Source: Plotosus lineatus (taxonomy: Eukaryota > Chordata > Actinopteri > Siluriformes > Plotosidae). Taken from it: 64,000 nucleotides of DNA. The notes under the pieces are model-generated. The model was given only the letters and a program-made list of their open reading frames with translations, had not been told where the DNA came from and did no database searches. The stretch lies in the NCBI GenBank assembly GCA_024760905.1, contig CM045729.1, positions 47,897,580-47,961,579 on the forward strand, in the 5' to 3' direction. A program made the translations under genes and the position numbers. Shown here in pieces: positions 1-12,845 of the stretch (the stretch's first letter is position 1; every line of letters begins with the position of its first letter).

Positions 1-1470
1 AACAGGGTTTAAATGTTTGCTGTTAAATTTTAAACTAAGACAACTTGGAGTGGAACATTTTCCAAGTTATTTTCTGACTTGTTGGGGGATGAAACCCCGC
101 CCAAGAAACCATACTCCTTATTTGGTCATCTGCCACAACTGATGCAGCCCATTAAAACCTGGTAACAAGTTAATTAAATAGAACCAGAACTGACAGACAA
201 GATACAGAACCAAGGTAAATCATTAAGAAAATCTGCTCGAAAAATGCAGGTTTTTCAATTCTGTGTTTTCCCCATTTTTTTATTTATTTATTTATTTTTT
301 GCCCATGAGCGTAATGGTTGCTTTTTGAGAAAACAGTCAGAGAAAGCTTTTGCTGCCAATGATGTGTATATCCAAGAATATCATTACCGGTCATAGTGTA
401 CCATTGTTACTTGTATATGACAAATAAACTTGAAACTTGATACAGCTTGATCACTTCCTGAAGTGGCTGGGGCCGCCACGGAACACAATTTTTGACTTCC
501 AGTAATGGCAGAAACATTTCCGCACAGTGACCAGCATGCAGTTAAATCTCATAGCACAGCTACAGTGCGGCATAAATGAAAGAAACTAATCAAAGTCATC
601 TGTATTAAAGTGCTGTTTTAAAAGAGAAATTAAATACTTTTCTCATTGTCCATGATAATGTGCATAACTTTCTGAAAAAAGTCTGAAAAGGGGGAGGGCT
701 TCTAATAGGAGAAATCAATAAGATATATTAGATTTAAATCTCCTCCTCAAGAACCACAGCCATCACTGCCGTCATGCGAGAGATATTTTCATATGCCCCG
801 TAAGAAAGATCATCACTGTGACTCAACCAAAAAACAGAAAAAGACCCTGTTCTTAGGCACCTTCATATTAATAAAAAAAAGTAAAATTACAAACAAACAA
901 TAAAAAAAATGGCAATGCGAATGCTTTTTTATTAAACAAGACCATGTTGCATCACATGTACATGCTTGGCAATAGATATCATATTATTCTCTTATTCAAA
1001 AAATGTTTCTTCAACAAATATAAACTGAAAGTGTGTGGTATAGTTTCAGTACCATCCATGAATTTATTCTTTTTTTTTTTACAGCTCTTCTGTACAAAAT
1101 TCTCACTAAGCAAAAAGTGTTACATTGCTCTGTCTTTCTAGTTGTGCCATGATTTATAATTTCCATCATGTGATCACAAATATAATGGTGGAGTAAATTA
1201 AAAAAACCTAAAGAAGAAATGCAACACAGGCCACATTAGCATTCTGGTGCTGTTGAGCAGAGATCTCATATATCCAAACCCCTTACTTTTCAGGAAGTAA
1301 TAACATAAAAATGACATTTTGTGTCACCAAAGCTTCTTTTATATTAATATTGTAATTATAATACAATATATTGTACATAAGAAGGATAATGGCCTTTATC
1401 CATTGTTGGGAATTGGTAACGATTTTTGGAAATATGTACAAAAGTTAATATAATTACTGGTAAATAATTA
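1..1470. other. AT-rich unique DNA, no gene seen
   Basis: No open frame with a recognisable product and no repeat family used elsewhere in the window is seen here. It holds short homopolymer runs (T-rich near 277-300 and 1070-1080). Probably intronic or intergenic. Confidence 0.6.
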
Positions 1471-1766
1471 TGTGGTGGCAAGGTGATGGGATGCTGGATT
1501 ACTAATCCCAAGGTTGGGGGTTCAAGCCCCACCATCAATGAGTTGTCACCCAAGTTCAGCAAATTGGGCTATCAAAGACAAGCCATATCTCGTACTGTCT
1601 GTGGTGAGAGGAATGTAAAAGAACCATTGCTGACTTTCGACAACAGATGGCTGCATAGCTGTCAGCATGGCTCTGCCGTATGATGGCCTGGTGAGCTGTC
1701 CATTGTGTACTCTTCCCTTTCCCAGAGTTGACTGAGATGGGCACCAGTCTCCACGAGTTTCTAATT

Positions 1767-1770
<4 letters not shown>
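1471..1770 (+). mobile_element. SINE-A1 copy
   Basis: A diverged copy of the tRNA-headed SINE-A1. The head reads through a GCTGGATTACTAATCC stem region and a box B of the form GGTTCAAGCC near 1509. The body contains the family marks GTAAAAGAACCATTGCTGACTTTCGACAA (split here as GTAAAAGAACCATTGCTGAC then TTTCGACAA). It ends in a worn tail X (CACGAGTTTCTAATTAAA) directly before an AT/AC microsatellite. No clear TSD. Confidence 0.8.

Positions 1771-1773
<3 letters not shown>

Positions 1774-1824
<51 letters not shown>
1774..1824. repeat. (AT)n(AC)n microsatellite
   Basis: About 16 AT units followed by about 10 AC units. It begins exactly at the 3' end of the preceding SINE, a usual birthplace of microsatellites. 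Confidence 0.95.
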
Positions 1825-2792
1825 GTATATGTATATTTCACAAACCATATCTATCTGCTCCCTTCCAGTTCATTTACATCCACTCCCTGCTCTGACCTGA
1901 CATGACTTATTGAAATGAACTCATAGAATAAAATTCATCCATATTAAAATATAACTCATTTTCCCTAAAAAAAAAAATGGGCTCGAGTACTTCTGATAAT
2001 ATATAAATCATAGATCTTTACATGATTAAGCAGTGAGCATGGCAGTTGAGATATCCATAATTTCCATGGTAACATGAGCTGATATAGTGACAGCTGATAA
2101 GTTCTGGACAATTGGGAGAGAGGAAAGTTTGAGCTGCAGAAAAAATGTCTGGAAATATGTTTTAAATATTGACAGTTGTTAAGTTGTTAAGTGAAAAGTG
2201 ATGGCTCCTTGCTTTGAAAAAAGATTGGACTATTTTCAGTGACACACTTTCCGCTTTTTGACACTGCCCGAAATCAACACTCATGTACCATCCAAAAGTA
2301 GAGCATCTGTGTAGCTCTATATGCACATCATTGAATGCTGCATTCAAAATGTTCACTCACTCATACAGTGAGTCAGCCGTTTTGGAGTGCTGTTCAAATG
2401 CTCAGCGGTAAATTTCATTCACTGTATAGTGCATTAGAGATCATCATGAGGTGCACCAAAATGTACTGTACCCAACATTACTCAACACAGACCATTATGC
2501 ACTGCAGCCTGTCAAGTGTGCTGTAACAGAAGTAGGAGAAGAAGGAAAAGAATGATCGAGAAAGTATTATAAAAGTGAAATGGTTTATGTTGTAAAGCTT
2601 TATTGTCAATATGTCAATTGAAGGGCTGAAAGTCACTGTGGTCTAACCCACAAAAACTTAACAATGAGATAATGTAATATTAACATATGTGGATATTGTC
2701 TATTCATGCCAGAATGGGCCCTTCATCCTCCTTATGACCTTGAATGATATTATGAGCATCTTTCATTTTTCTTGGGGTGGGTGTCGGGTGGG
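1825..2792. other. Unique DNA, no gene seen
   Basis: No recognisable coding, RNA or repeat feature. Short open frames show no family similarity. Confidence 0.5.
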
Positions 2793-2794
2793 GG

Positions 2795-3066
2795 GGGCAG
2801 TGGAGGCCTAGTGGTAAAGGTGCTGGATCACTGATCCTAAGGTTGGGGGTTCAAGTCCGACTCTCAATAGGCTTCACTGTCCTCCCCAGTGAAGCTTACT
2901 GGGTCATCAAAGGCCGCCCATGTCTCTCACTGTCTATGGTGAAAGGCTGTAAAAGAACCATTGCTGACTTTCGACAAGAGTATCTCCATAGCCATCAGCG
3001 TGTTTCTGCCCTGCGATGGCCTGGCAAGCTGCCCACGGTGTACTCTGCCCTCATCCGGAGTACCAT
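2795..3066 (+). mobile_element. SINE-A1 copy, 3'-truncated
   Basis: The head GGCAGTGGAGGCCTAGTGG carries a one-base variant of box A, and GGTTCAAGTCC is box B. The body is well kept through GCCCTGCGATGGCCTGGCAA and CTCTGCCCTCATCCGGAGT. Tail X is then lost: the sequence departs at ACCATGAACTGATCC, so the copy lacks the CTAATTAGG end. Confidence 0.85.
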
Positions 3067-4320
3067 GAACTGATCCATGGCATGAACCCTATTGTCTCTT
3101 GAGGCAGAAGGATGCCAACAACTTTGTCGGGTATGTCATATTTTTCGTAGAAAAATGTTCGTGGTACCAAGTAACAATAACTTAAAAATTAAAAAAATGT
3201 CTTATTCTTTGTTTTTGTTCTCACTTGTTACTCGCTGTTTTTCTTACTTGTTACTTGTTGCTCTTACAGCACATGTACTGTTACTTAATACCATAAGGAT
3301 GCTTGTACCCAAAATTTGACTTAAGGTAAGTTCACATGATACCAATCATGAATCAGTTTGAGCTGATCATATTCCGATGTTATTCCGAAGTCATTCAGGT
3401 GTTTCAGCTGATTTTGTTCCAGTATGGATCGATGTTATCTGATTGTTCTCCGATGTGATTCTGCTGTTGTTTCAATTCTTCTTCCAGAGTAATTAAGATA
3501 TTTACCAATATCAAAATTTCACAATTTACTCTGGTGTTCTCTGATGTATACCGGTGGTCTCTAATGTGTACCCATGTTCTCAGATACCATCCAATGTAAC
3601 ATTGAAATATAACAATCAATTACCAACCATTACAGAAAGTGTCCTCTTCACCACCATGGTGAAAGGGTAAAGGTCATCCCGTCTCAGGAATTCTAGTATC
3701 AAATTCATTGACAAATTTTGCTTTCAAAATGACATGTACAGGCAGAGTTCATGAACAATTTATAAGTTATTCACTCACTCATTTTCCAAATCGCTCAGTT
3801 CTATTAGGGTTGTGGGGCGACTAGAGCCTACTCAGCTTACCTGACCATTGAAGGGACTTCTTGCTTGGCAACTTCTATTTAGCATTATTCCACTACCACA
3901 TGAAAGAACACTTTATCCAGGTTCCTTTTTCATCAGAGCCTTTTCTGCATTCATTCTTATCTTGCTTTGTATAAGAATGCATTTTTCTCTGCCATTCTTG
4001 TGTGATCACCTGCTAGACTTAGCTACATCGTTACCACGCCTTGTGGAAGACCCCAGTCACATGCACAGAAAGCACAGGCAGCATGCTCACAGCTGGAGGG
4101 TAAGACTGAATAAAATGATTGCGTGGATTTTGCAGCTGCCATAGATAATGGATTTTTTTTGTACAGTACTATGCAAACGTTTGAGGCACCCTTTTTTTTA
4201 GTATAAACTTTATCATAGATTTTTGTTTTATAATTCGTATATTAGCAACTTGGTACATAAAATACCTCAGATTTCCAAAGAGTTGTTTTCCAGCACTAAA
4301 TCAAATGCTAGATTAAAAAA
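3067..4320. other. Unique DNA with a short SINE tail relic
   Basis: Mostly unique. Between about 3768 and 3850 there is a worn minus-strand tail X (TTATTCACTCACTCATTTTC, then TTAGGGTTGTGGGGCGACTAG). A loose repetition of TTCTCCGATGT-like words occurs between 3360 and 3600 but is too degraded to call an array. Confidence 0.5.
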
Positions 4321-4370
4321 AATACATTGTGTCACCACACAAAGTAGCATATTGCATGCGGTATAAGAGT

Positions 4371-4772
4371 GGGGCAGTGGTGGTCTAGTGGGTGGGGCAG
4401 TGGTGGTCTAGTGGGTGGGGCAGTGGTGGTCTAGTGGTATAGGGCGCTGGATCGCTGATCCAAGGGTTGGGGGTTCGAGTCCCACTCTCCACAAGTTTGT
4501 CACAGTCCCCCCCCCCAGTGCGGCAAACTGGGTTATCAAAGGCAGGCCATGTCTCTCACTGTCTATGGTGTGAGGTTCATGTAAAAGAACCATTGCTGTC
4601 TTTCGTAAAGAGTAGCTGCAAAGTCGTCAGCGTGTTTCTGTCCCTTGCTAAAAGGGTTGTGACAGGAAGGGCATCCGACGTAAAAACCTCTGGCAAATCA
4701 AACGTTCGAATGAGATAATTCGCTGTGGCGACTCCCGAGTAAAAGGGAAAAAGCCGAAAGGAAGACAGACAG
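4371..4772 (+). mobile_element. SINE-A2 copy with triplicated promoter head
   Basis: The tRNA-like head starts with three tandem copies of a 23-bp unit (4371-4393, 4394-4416, 4417 onward), each containing the box A word TGGTCTAGTGG. A single box B, GGTTCGAGTCC, follows near 4472. The body is the same as in SINE-A1 as far as GTGTTTCTGTCCCTT. The 3' part then switches to an RTE-derived tail: GGTTGTGACAGGAAGGGCAT, a degenerate inverted repeat, then CGCTGTGGCGACTCCCGAG and AAAAGCCGAAAGGAAGACAG. A short ATAAGAG duplication lies at 4363-4369 and 4773-4779. Confidence 0.9.
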
Positions 4773-4779
4773 ATAAGAG

Positions 4780-5729
4780 ACCACTTTTCAGACAAAAAGT
4801 ATTATGGAGGCTTCTGTGATTTACATGCAAATAAAGAATCAAGTGTGGAAGTCAACATTTCTAGATCTGTGGCTGGTTTTGTAAGAGACCTGGTAGATAC
4901 TGTACTTGTAAAATTGCACAAACTCTACCTGATACAATTCTGCTGTATCTTTATAAAAAGAGTCATTACACCTCATATAGAATTAGTTTTATTTATTAAA
5001 GTTTACTGATTTTTATAGAATGTTTATGCTGAGCTCTTTAATGTAATGTCATTATTTATGTGCTACATAATCTGGTGTGTGGTTCTACACCATTCCTTGC
5101 ATGTATCTTAAAGCTTGTGTATAGTACTGTATATAAAAATATATATTTGATTCATTTAATAATTTATTTATTCTTATTGGGATGTCAAGCCAATTTGATG
5201 AAATCATATGACAACAAACAACAAATAGATGGCCAACTGTGAACTGAGAGGTCTTGCCCTTTTAAAGAATTTATTCCAAATACAATATATTAAAGGAATG
5301 TGAATGTACTTTTGCATACAGACATGATTACTGAGATTTATTGAAAATCTGTCAAGAAAAGTGAATGACTCAGGTGATACAGGCCATGATAAAATTAAGT
5401 GTGTGTTTCAATTAGTTAATGATAGCTTAAATTGGACCAGACCTGAGACGGGACCTTAATCTGTTGTCACACGGTCAACTTGCAATGACGATTTTTACAC
5501 AGTTGTATGAAAAATCAGTTCACCGTGTAACGTGTTGCTGAGACCCATTTTTTACACACAATTTCAGGCTTAGCAAGTTATTGACTTGGATTCAAAAACT
5601 CATGAAGCAAAATTACAAACTTTCAACACAGTATGACAAATAACTAAGGTAGTGATAGAGGGTTAACTTGCAATGATGTTTGTGATACAAAGAGGGACAG
5701 AGAGAGGGAGAGAGAGAGCTCATCTGTTC
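4780..5729. other. Unique DNA, no gene seen
   Basis: AT-rich sequence without recognised features. It ends in a short GA-rich run at about 5697-5719. Confidence 0.5.
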
Positions 5730-5744
5730 ACAAGAACCTGTTCA

Positions 5745-6079
5745 TTTTCTGTAACCGCTTAGTCCAAATTAGGCTTGTGGGGAGGCTGACACCCATCCCA
5801 GCCAACTCCGGACGAGGGCAGAGTACACCCTGGACAGCTCGCCAGGACATCATAGGGTGGAAACACGCTGACGGCTTTGCAGCTACTCTTGTCAAAAGTT
5901 AACAATGGTTCTTTTACATGCCTCACACCAGAGACAATGAGAGACATGGCCAGCCTTTGATAACCCAGTTAGCTGCACTGGGGGGCGGACAGTGACAACC
6001 TTGTTGAGAGTGGGACTCGAACCCCCAACCCTAGGATTAACGATCCAGCACCCTATACCACTAGGCCACCACTGCCCCC
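5745..6079 (-). mobile_element. Full-length SINE-A1 copy
   Basis: Complete minus-strand SINE-A1 running from tail X (CATTTTCTGTAACCGCTTAG) to the head (CCACTAGGCCACCACTGCCC). It is flanked by a perfect 15-bp TSD, ACAAGAACCTGTTCA, at 5730-5744 and 6080-6094, which fixes both ends. Box B is present as GGACTCGAACCCC read on the plus strand. Confidence 0.95.
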
Positions 6080-6474
6080 ACAAGAACCTGTTCAGTATTA
6101 ACTCCAATCATTAAGGACTATTCATCATGAGGTCTAGCCCAGACCCAACAGTACAGTTCTTCAGCTGCAGTGCACGCTTATTAATATAGAAACCATCTGT
6201 TCTTTTCTTAATCCCATCTTGTGTTCATGCCTTTGACTTCTCTTCTTTCATTGTTTCGTATTATGCATTGCCTCAAGTCCCCCTACAATGAACTGGATTA
6301 ATTATCAACTTCCATATCGAAGTGTCTTTTGGGGGTGTATAAGGGTTTGTGTGTACATATGTCGGCATGTGTGTATTTGAAGTGTTGCATTAATGAAGTG
6401 TTTCTAATCCCCTGACATATGCATGCAGATAAACAAATCCACACACACATACACATCAGTGCTATATGTGTTCT

Positions 6475-6816
6475 CATTCTTTCATTTTCTGTAACCGCTT
6501 AATCCTAATTAGCGTCACGGGGAGGCTGGTGCCCATCTCAGCCGACTCTGGGTGAGGGCAGAGCACACCCTGGACAGCTCGCCAGGACATCACAGGGTGG
6601 AAAAACCGCTGATGGGTATGCAACCTGCTCTTGCCGAAAGTCAGTAATGGTTCTTCTACATTCCTCACACCATAGACAGTGAGAGACATGGTCAGCCTTT
6701 GATAACCCAGTTAGCTACACTGGGGGGACAGAGACAACTCGTGGAGAGTGGGGCTTCAACCCGCAACCTTAAGATCAGTGATCCAGCCCCTTTAACACCA
6801 GGCCACCACTGGCGTT
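6475..6816 (-). mobile_element. Full-length SINE-A1 copy
   Basis: Minus-strand SINE-A1 with tail X at the left and the tRNA head at the right. It is bounded by TATATGTGTTCT (6463-6474) and TATATCTGTTCT (6817-6828), a 12-bp TSD with one mismatch. Confidence 0.92.
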
Positions 6817-6828
6817 TATATCTGTTCT

Positions 6829-7179
6829 ATGTATACATTAACACCAACACAAGTAGAACTTTGGTTAAAAATAAGCAGATAAATAAAGAAGAGATGGTAA
6901 AAGTGAGAAATTATAATCCATCTGTCAAAACTGAGATGAATACACATTGTTTTTGACTGTGGATTCATATACTGTACTATATAACAGGAAGTCAGTGATC
7001 CCAGAGGTAATAAAAAAATCTGTAGATATTAGCAACAGCAATCTGGAAGACTAGATATGATGTACAGCCCATGTTCAAAGATGAAAGGAAGACGAGTTAA
7101 ATGTTGCGTTTTCTCATGAATTGTGTTTTATATTCACGTAATTTGCTGATGTAGGTGTATATGCATGTATGTATGTATT

Positions 7180-7180
<1 letters not shown>
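6829..7180. other. Unique DNA, no gene seen
   Basis: No recognised feature between the SINE and the GT microsatellite. Confidence 0.5.

Positions 7181-7181
<1 letters not shown>

Positions 7182-7223
<42 letters not shown>
7182..7223. repeat. (GT)n microsatellite
   Basis: About 21 uninterrupted GT units, preceded by a GTAT-rich seed. Confidence 0.95.
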
Positions 7224-7226
<3 letters not shown>

Positions 7227-7439
7227 TCTTACAGCAGCTTATTTTTTGTTGTTGTATCTTACTGCCCTCTAGTGATTCATCTTTTGCTGCGATTATGCAA
7301 ATATTTAATTATGCATCTTTAATGAAAATTAAACCATACATTTCTGTTTTCTTAATTAAATTATTTTAATTTAAGTGTGAACATCTGTGTTAATTGAAAA
7401 ATGGAAAACCTTTTTATTATAGCTCATAATGTGAACTAA

Positions 7440-7552
<113 letters not shown>

Positions 7553-7561
7553 TAGTATAAA

Positions 7562-9880
7562 TCTTCCTCTGCTTAATGCAGGGCCGGGTTGTGAGGCAGC
7601 AGCCGAAGCAATGAGGTCCAGGCGTGTCTTTCCAGCCAGTTCCTCTGGGTCTTCCCGGGGGACACCGAGGCATTCTCAGATCAGCCAAGAGATATGATCT
7701 CTCCAGCAGGGTCTAGGTCAACCCTGGGGTCTCTTCCCAATTGGACATGCCCGAAACACCACACCAGGGAGTGTTCTAACCAGATTCCCGAGCCACCTCA
7801 ACTGGCTCCTTTCAATGCGGAGAAGTGGTTCTACTCTGAGCTCCTCCTGGATAGCTGAGCTTCTCATTCTATCTCTATAGGTAGAGCCTTGCCACCCGGC
7901 AAAGAAAGCTCATTTTAGCCGCTTGTGTCCGTGATCTTGTTCTTTCGTGTTTTGTTCTACTGGTGAGGGTTTGAACATAGATCGAATCATTAATTGAGAG
8001 CTTTGCATTGCGACTCAGCGCCCGCTTCAGCACGACAGACCAGTACAAGCTCCACTTTACAGCAGAGGCTGCAGCAATTCATTTCCCATTCCATCTTGCT
8101 CTCACTCATGAACAAGACTCCGAGATACTGGAACTCCTCCACTTGGAGCAGGACCTTATTCCAGACACAAAGGGTGCTTTCCACCCTTTTCTGGCTGAGA
8201 ACCATGGCCTCGGACTTAGAGGTGCTTCTCATCCCAGCCGCTTCACACTCAGCTGTGAATCGCTCCAATGAGAGCTGGAGGTTCTGGATTGACGAAGCCA
8301 AAAGACAACATAGTCCGCAAAAAAGTAGATGAGATTCAATGACCACCAAAACCAGAACACCGTAATGAAGCAGCTGCACCTAGAAATTCTGTCCATAAAA
8401 ATTATGAACAGAATTGGTGACAAAGGACAGCCTTAGTGATCAACCCTCACTGGAAATGAATTTGACCTGTTGTTGCCAATGCAGACCAAGCTCTACAGTG
8501 ATACAGAGACCGAATGGCAAGTAGCAATGGGTCCGATATGCTGTACTCCCGGAGCACACCCCACAAGATAGCTCGAGGGATACGGTCGAAAGCCTTCTCT
8601 AAAGCCACAAAACACATTCGGATAGGTTGGGCAAACTCCCAGGGGGTCCCACAGGCCAATAAGACCCGATAGGCCTCCTTTTTTCAGATGAACAGCCCCC
8701 TTCACCATTGGTGTCCACCACCCAGTTCAGGGGGTTACCGCCATAACAGGCACCAATGACCTTCTGGCCACAGCCGTGTCAATAATGGAGATACAAAACA
8801 TGGCCCAGTCGGATTCCATGTCACCCGCCTCCTTTGAGACGTGGTTGTAGCTGTGTCGGAGGTGGAAGTTAAAGGCTCCTCTGACAGGAGACTTTGCCAA
8901 ACGTTCAAAGAAGACCCTAACTACACACTTGAGCCTGCCAAGACTGGAGGGCAGCCACCCCACCATCGGAGCCAGCTAACCACCAGGTGGTGATCGGTTG
9001 AGAACTCTGCTCCTCTCTTCCGTCGAGTGTCCATAACATGCCGCCGCAAGTTCTATGACATAACTAAAAAGTTGATCATCGAACTGTGCCCTAAAATGTC
9101 CTGGTGCAAATTGAACTTATTGACATCCTTATGTTCAAACATGGTGTTCGTGATGGACAAACTGTGACGAGCACAAAAGTCCAACATTGAAACACCATTC
9201 AGGTTCAGACTAGAATGACCGTACCCACTGATCTCACCCTTCCAGGTCATACTATCGTTACCCACATGGGTGTTGAAGTCTCTCAGGGCAATGAGGGCGT
9301 CCACAGGGGGAAGGGGGATCGTTCTCCAGCACACCCCTAAAGCCTCCAAGAAGGGTGGGTACTTTGAAGTGTCATTTGATGCAAAAGCACAAACAACAGT
9401 TTGGACCTGTCCCCTCACCCGAAGGTGGAGGGAAGTTACCCTTTTGTCAACTGGGGAGAACCCCAACACGTGGGCACTGAGACGGGGGCAACAAGGCTGC
9501 ACACACCGGCATGCCTCCTCTCCCCATAAGCGACTCCAGGATGGAATAAGTTCCAGCCCCTCTCGAGATGGGTGGTTCCAGAGCATTGAGGCAAGTCCGA
9601 CTATATCTAGTCGGTATCTCTCCACCCACCTCACACACCAGCTCAATCTCCTTCACTACCAGAGAGGCGGCCTTCCATGTCCCAAGAGTCAGAGTCAATA
9701 GCCGAGGATCAGTCCGACACAACCCATGCCTTCAGCTGCCACCCAACTCACACTGCACCTGACCCCTATAGCCCCTCCTTCAGGTGGTGGGTCCATGGGA
9801 GGGAGAGCCCATGTCTCCTTTTTGGACTGGGCCCGACCAGACTCCATGAGAAAAAGCCTGACCATCAAGCATTTGCCTTT
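7562..9880 (-). pseudogene. Rex3-type (RTE clade) LINE remnant
   Basis: A broken LINE read on the minus strand. Frames resembling its single ORF lie at about 9646-9053 (APE-type endonuclease, with FNTHVGND, LDFCARHSLSITNTMFEHKD and a worn end), 8966-8727 (linker), 8659-8447 (reverse transcriptase around FVALEKAFDR) and 8379-7990 (RT C-terminal region, with ERFTAECEAAGM and VEEFQYLGVLF). The fragments are in different frames and contain stops. The RT motif A aspartate is replaced by alanine (FVALEKAF instead of the usual FVDLEKAF). The plus-strand stretch at about 8414, GGTGACAAAGGACAGCC, resembles the region used to amplify Rex3 in teleosts. This is Rex3 from established similarity; the 5' boundary is uncertain. 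Confidence 0.88.
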
Positions 9881-10298
9881 GAGCCCATAAAAGATGTGTC
9901 CGGACTTTTGACTGCAACCGCATGTTTATAGCAACTGTTATAAACAATAGTTCCCTTACCAGAATTGTGTTTTTTCTTCCCTTTGAAGTTATGCTGCAAT
10001 CCATTGTAACCATAACTGAAAAACGTGTAATCAGAGTGCAATGAGACAATCATTGAATATAGAATTTGGAAAATAAAGAAGTTTGGGAACAACTGACTTG
10101 TCCAATATTATTCCATTGATTAAAACCCAATTAATATAAATTAAATACTACATGCAAAACTATAAAAGTATATAAATTTATAAATAACATTTTATAAAGA
10201 TATGTTCTCATAAAACCAAAAAATATCTGAAATAACTTGGAGTTTTTGATGTTCAGTGAGTTGTGTTATAGTTGTTGTAAACATAACTACCACTTCAA

Positions 10299-10302
<4 letters not shown>
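9881..10302. other. Unique AT-rich DNA
   Basis: No feature recognised. The left edge may contain the unrecognised 5' end of the Rex3 copy. Confidence 0.45.

Positions 10303-10355
<53 letters not shown>
10303..10355. repeat. (GT)n microsatellite
   Basis: About 26 GT units without interruption. Confidence 0.95.
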
Positions 10356-10358
<3 letters not shown>

Positions 10359-10619
10359 GAGAGGGGGTGTTTAAATGTTATTAACACAATTTCAATGAAC
10401 AGACAGTTTTCTCAAAATGTTTCAATATGCACTAGAGGCAGGAAATACATAGAACTTAACTGTGGTCAGTTCTCAAGCTGTGCATTAATGATTTCACCAC
10501 TAGAAGGCAGTGCATCCCTAATAACAGCTCTTTCAACCCTTGCACTCACTCCTTATCGACTTATGAGAGCTCTTGAAATAAATATACTGTGTGAGGAAAA
10601 GCAGAGCTGACAACAAAAA

Positions 10620-10622
<3 letters not shown>

Positions 10623-10666
<44 letters not shown>

Positions 10667-10668
10667 GT

Positions 10669-10699
<31 letters not shown>
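10623..10699. repeat. (GA)n microsatellite
   Basis: A long purine GA tract with occasional GC or GT interruptions. Polypurine mirror-repeat tracts can form triplex DNA. Confidence 0.95.
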
Positions 10700-10700
10700 C

Positions 10701-11508
10701 ACAAGAGCACGATTAAACTTAAAGGACATATGACTGATGTCTATTTTCAGTTTCAGGCCCCTGGTTATGCTCCACTCATGGGGTTCATGAAACAGACTGA
10801 GACACAGAAACTACTGATTACAGCTTCATGACTTCCATTTCATTTGCTGAAGATACACTCAGCATATAACTTCATACCCCATTTACTATATATTGGAAAT
10901 GTAAAAAATAATCTACATATGTCCTGATACAGATGACTTTCAAATCAGTAAAATCCAATCCACTGCACAAATGGCTTAAACTAAAACATGTCTCTATACT
11001 ATTAAAATAAATATAAAATTTCAAGCAGATTGTTTCATATTTGACAATCACTCTTTGAACCTACACATGCTATCCAAGGTGACGAAATAAGAAACATTTG
11101 ATGGCATACCTCTCTGCCTGCAATTCCACCTGGTTAATGTATTCTGGTCGTACAGGTTGGCTGTCCTATAGAAACCCCAGAGGGTAGCACAGATTTGGAA
11201 TGCCTGCCATTGTGAGCAGTAGTCACATGTGAATACTGTAGGCATTTTACAGGTAAAATTACATGACTCAGCCCTGTAGTTGCACAGCATAGGTGACAAC
11301 ATATTGAAAGGCGGGTTCATTGGGAATCAATCCAGTCCTCTAGAATACAGTACAGACCTAAAAAATAGTATTTTTTTTCTGAGCAAAATAAAATATTGAA
11401 TAGGACAAGGACCCTTCTTTTTATTTTTTAAACTGCATACTCTTCCCGTTTGATCCCTCTTCTGCAAAAGCCAGAACATTTTTTTTTTTTTTCGATAAAA
11501 GCATGGGT
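10701..11508. other. Unique DNA, no gene seen
   Basis: No recognisable element. A poly(T) run near 11470-11492 precedes the LINE fragment. Confidence 0.5.
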
Positions 11509-11851
11509 AGCAGAGCTGGAGGTAGCAGAGATAAAAATGTTGAGGTTCTCTTTGGGAGTAACGAGGATGGATAGGATCAGGAATGAGTACATCAGAGGGA
11601 CAGCACATGTAAGAGGTTTTGCAGACAAAGTCAGAGAGGCAATATGTATTGAGATGTTTTGGACATGTACAGAGGAGGGATAGTGAGTATACTGATAGTA
11701 GGATTTCCAACCAGGCAGAAGGTCTAGAGGAAGACCAAAGAAAAGATTTATGGATGTGGTGAAGGAGGACACGAAGGTAGTTGGTATAAGAGAAGAAGAT
11801 GCAGAGGATAGGGTGAGATGGAGGCTGATGATTCACTCTGGCGACACCTGA
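11509..11851 (+). pseudogene. RTE LINE C-terminal fragment
   Basis: About 340 bp of the C-terminal ORF end of the same RTE family as the nearly intact copy to its right. The frame reads VAEIKMLRFSLGVTRMDRIR and then breaks. The family words GGATGTGGTGAAGGAGGACA and GCAGAGGATAGGGTGAGATG follow. The fragment stops at GCGACACCTGAAG, just before the terminal AGCCGAAAGG tail, so it lacks both the 5' part and the last bases. No TSD was found. Confidence 0.88.
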
Positions 11852-12497
11852 AGATCCTATTCCAGCATCCCACCTCTAGAAGTAAGACGTTTATCAGCCA
11901 ACTACAACTTCCCATAAATGGAGTGATTAATCCAGTAGTCAAAGTAAGCTGGATAACACATTGCAATCCACCAAAGCATTAATTTCCCTAGAAAGAAACT
12001 CAGATTGCTTTCCGGGTTCTTGTTATGATAATCAGTTGTCAAGTCAGGTTTAGCTCAAGGTTTAAATCTGCTAATCCAGAACACATGTTCAAGTCAAACA
12101 CTGCATTCATAAAATGGTCAGTGTCAAAAGGAGTGTGCACATATTGGATGCCCAGTTCTGATTTCCAAGAGAGTCAAGTATAGGCTTGTACACGCTCAAG
12201 TCTTGCAACATGATTTGCTAAGCACTCAATGTATTGTGGGGGGAAAATAGAGCAATCCGACCTACGGAAATATATTGTCTGTTGAAGAAAAAATGACTTC
12301 CCAGAGGTGCAGCTAGAAGCTGCAAAATGTGTAAAGCATGAAGGAGATAATATTTGGAGAGAACTCTTTTAAACAGAGACACATTCAAGCCAACACACAC
12401 ACTCGATTACACATTAGTATATTGACCTCTGAGCTCACAGCAGCTGGCCAGGGAGTGTTGTGTGGTATAGGGCCATATGTGGATTTAATGAGGAGTG

Positions 12498-12529
<32 letters not shown>

Positions 12530-12755
12530 TGAGTGCATGTTCTCGGATTAAAATGCTCATTATGCAGGACAATCACTGAAAACCTGGGCAAATTTGAAAA
12601 CTATGATTTTACATAAAAATCGTATACAATGTTGGCTTTGTACTGTTTTACAAATGTTCTAAATCTGTGCAAAAATGCGAAAATTCGTTTTTGTTTTTTT
12701 TTATCATTTTTTTTTTTATCTTTGAGTACTACTGCTTGTGTTATATGGTTGACCC
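11852..12755. other. Unique DNA with a short GT microsatellite
   Basis: No gene recognised. A (GT)n run lies at about 12497-12524 and a poly(T) run near 12697-12717. Confidence 0.5.
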
Positions 12756-12845
12756 ACCAACAACATTGTGGGGCCGATGGTGAAGTGGTTAGGGTGCTGC
12801 GCTCATGATTGGGAGGTTGTGTGTTCAAATCCCACTGAGACCCTC

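Noticed and set aside
3360..3600. Tandem array of TTCTCCGATGT-like words
   Set aside because: Spacing and sequence are too irregular to support a repeat unit by eye.
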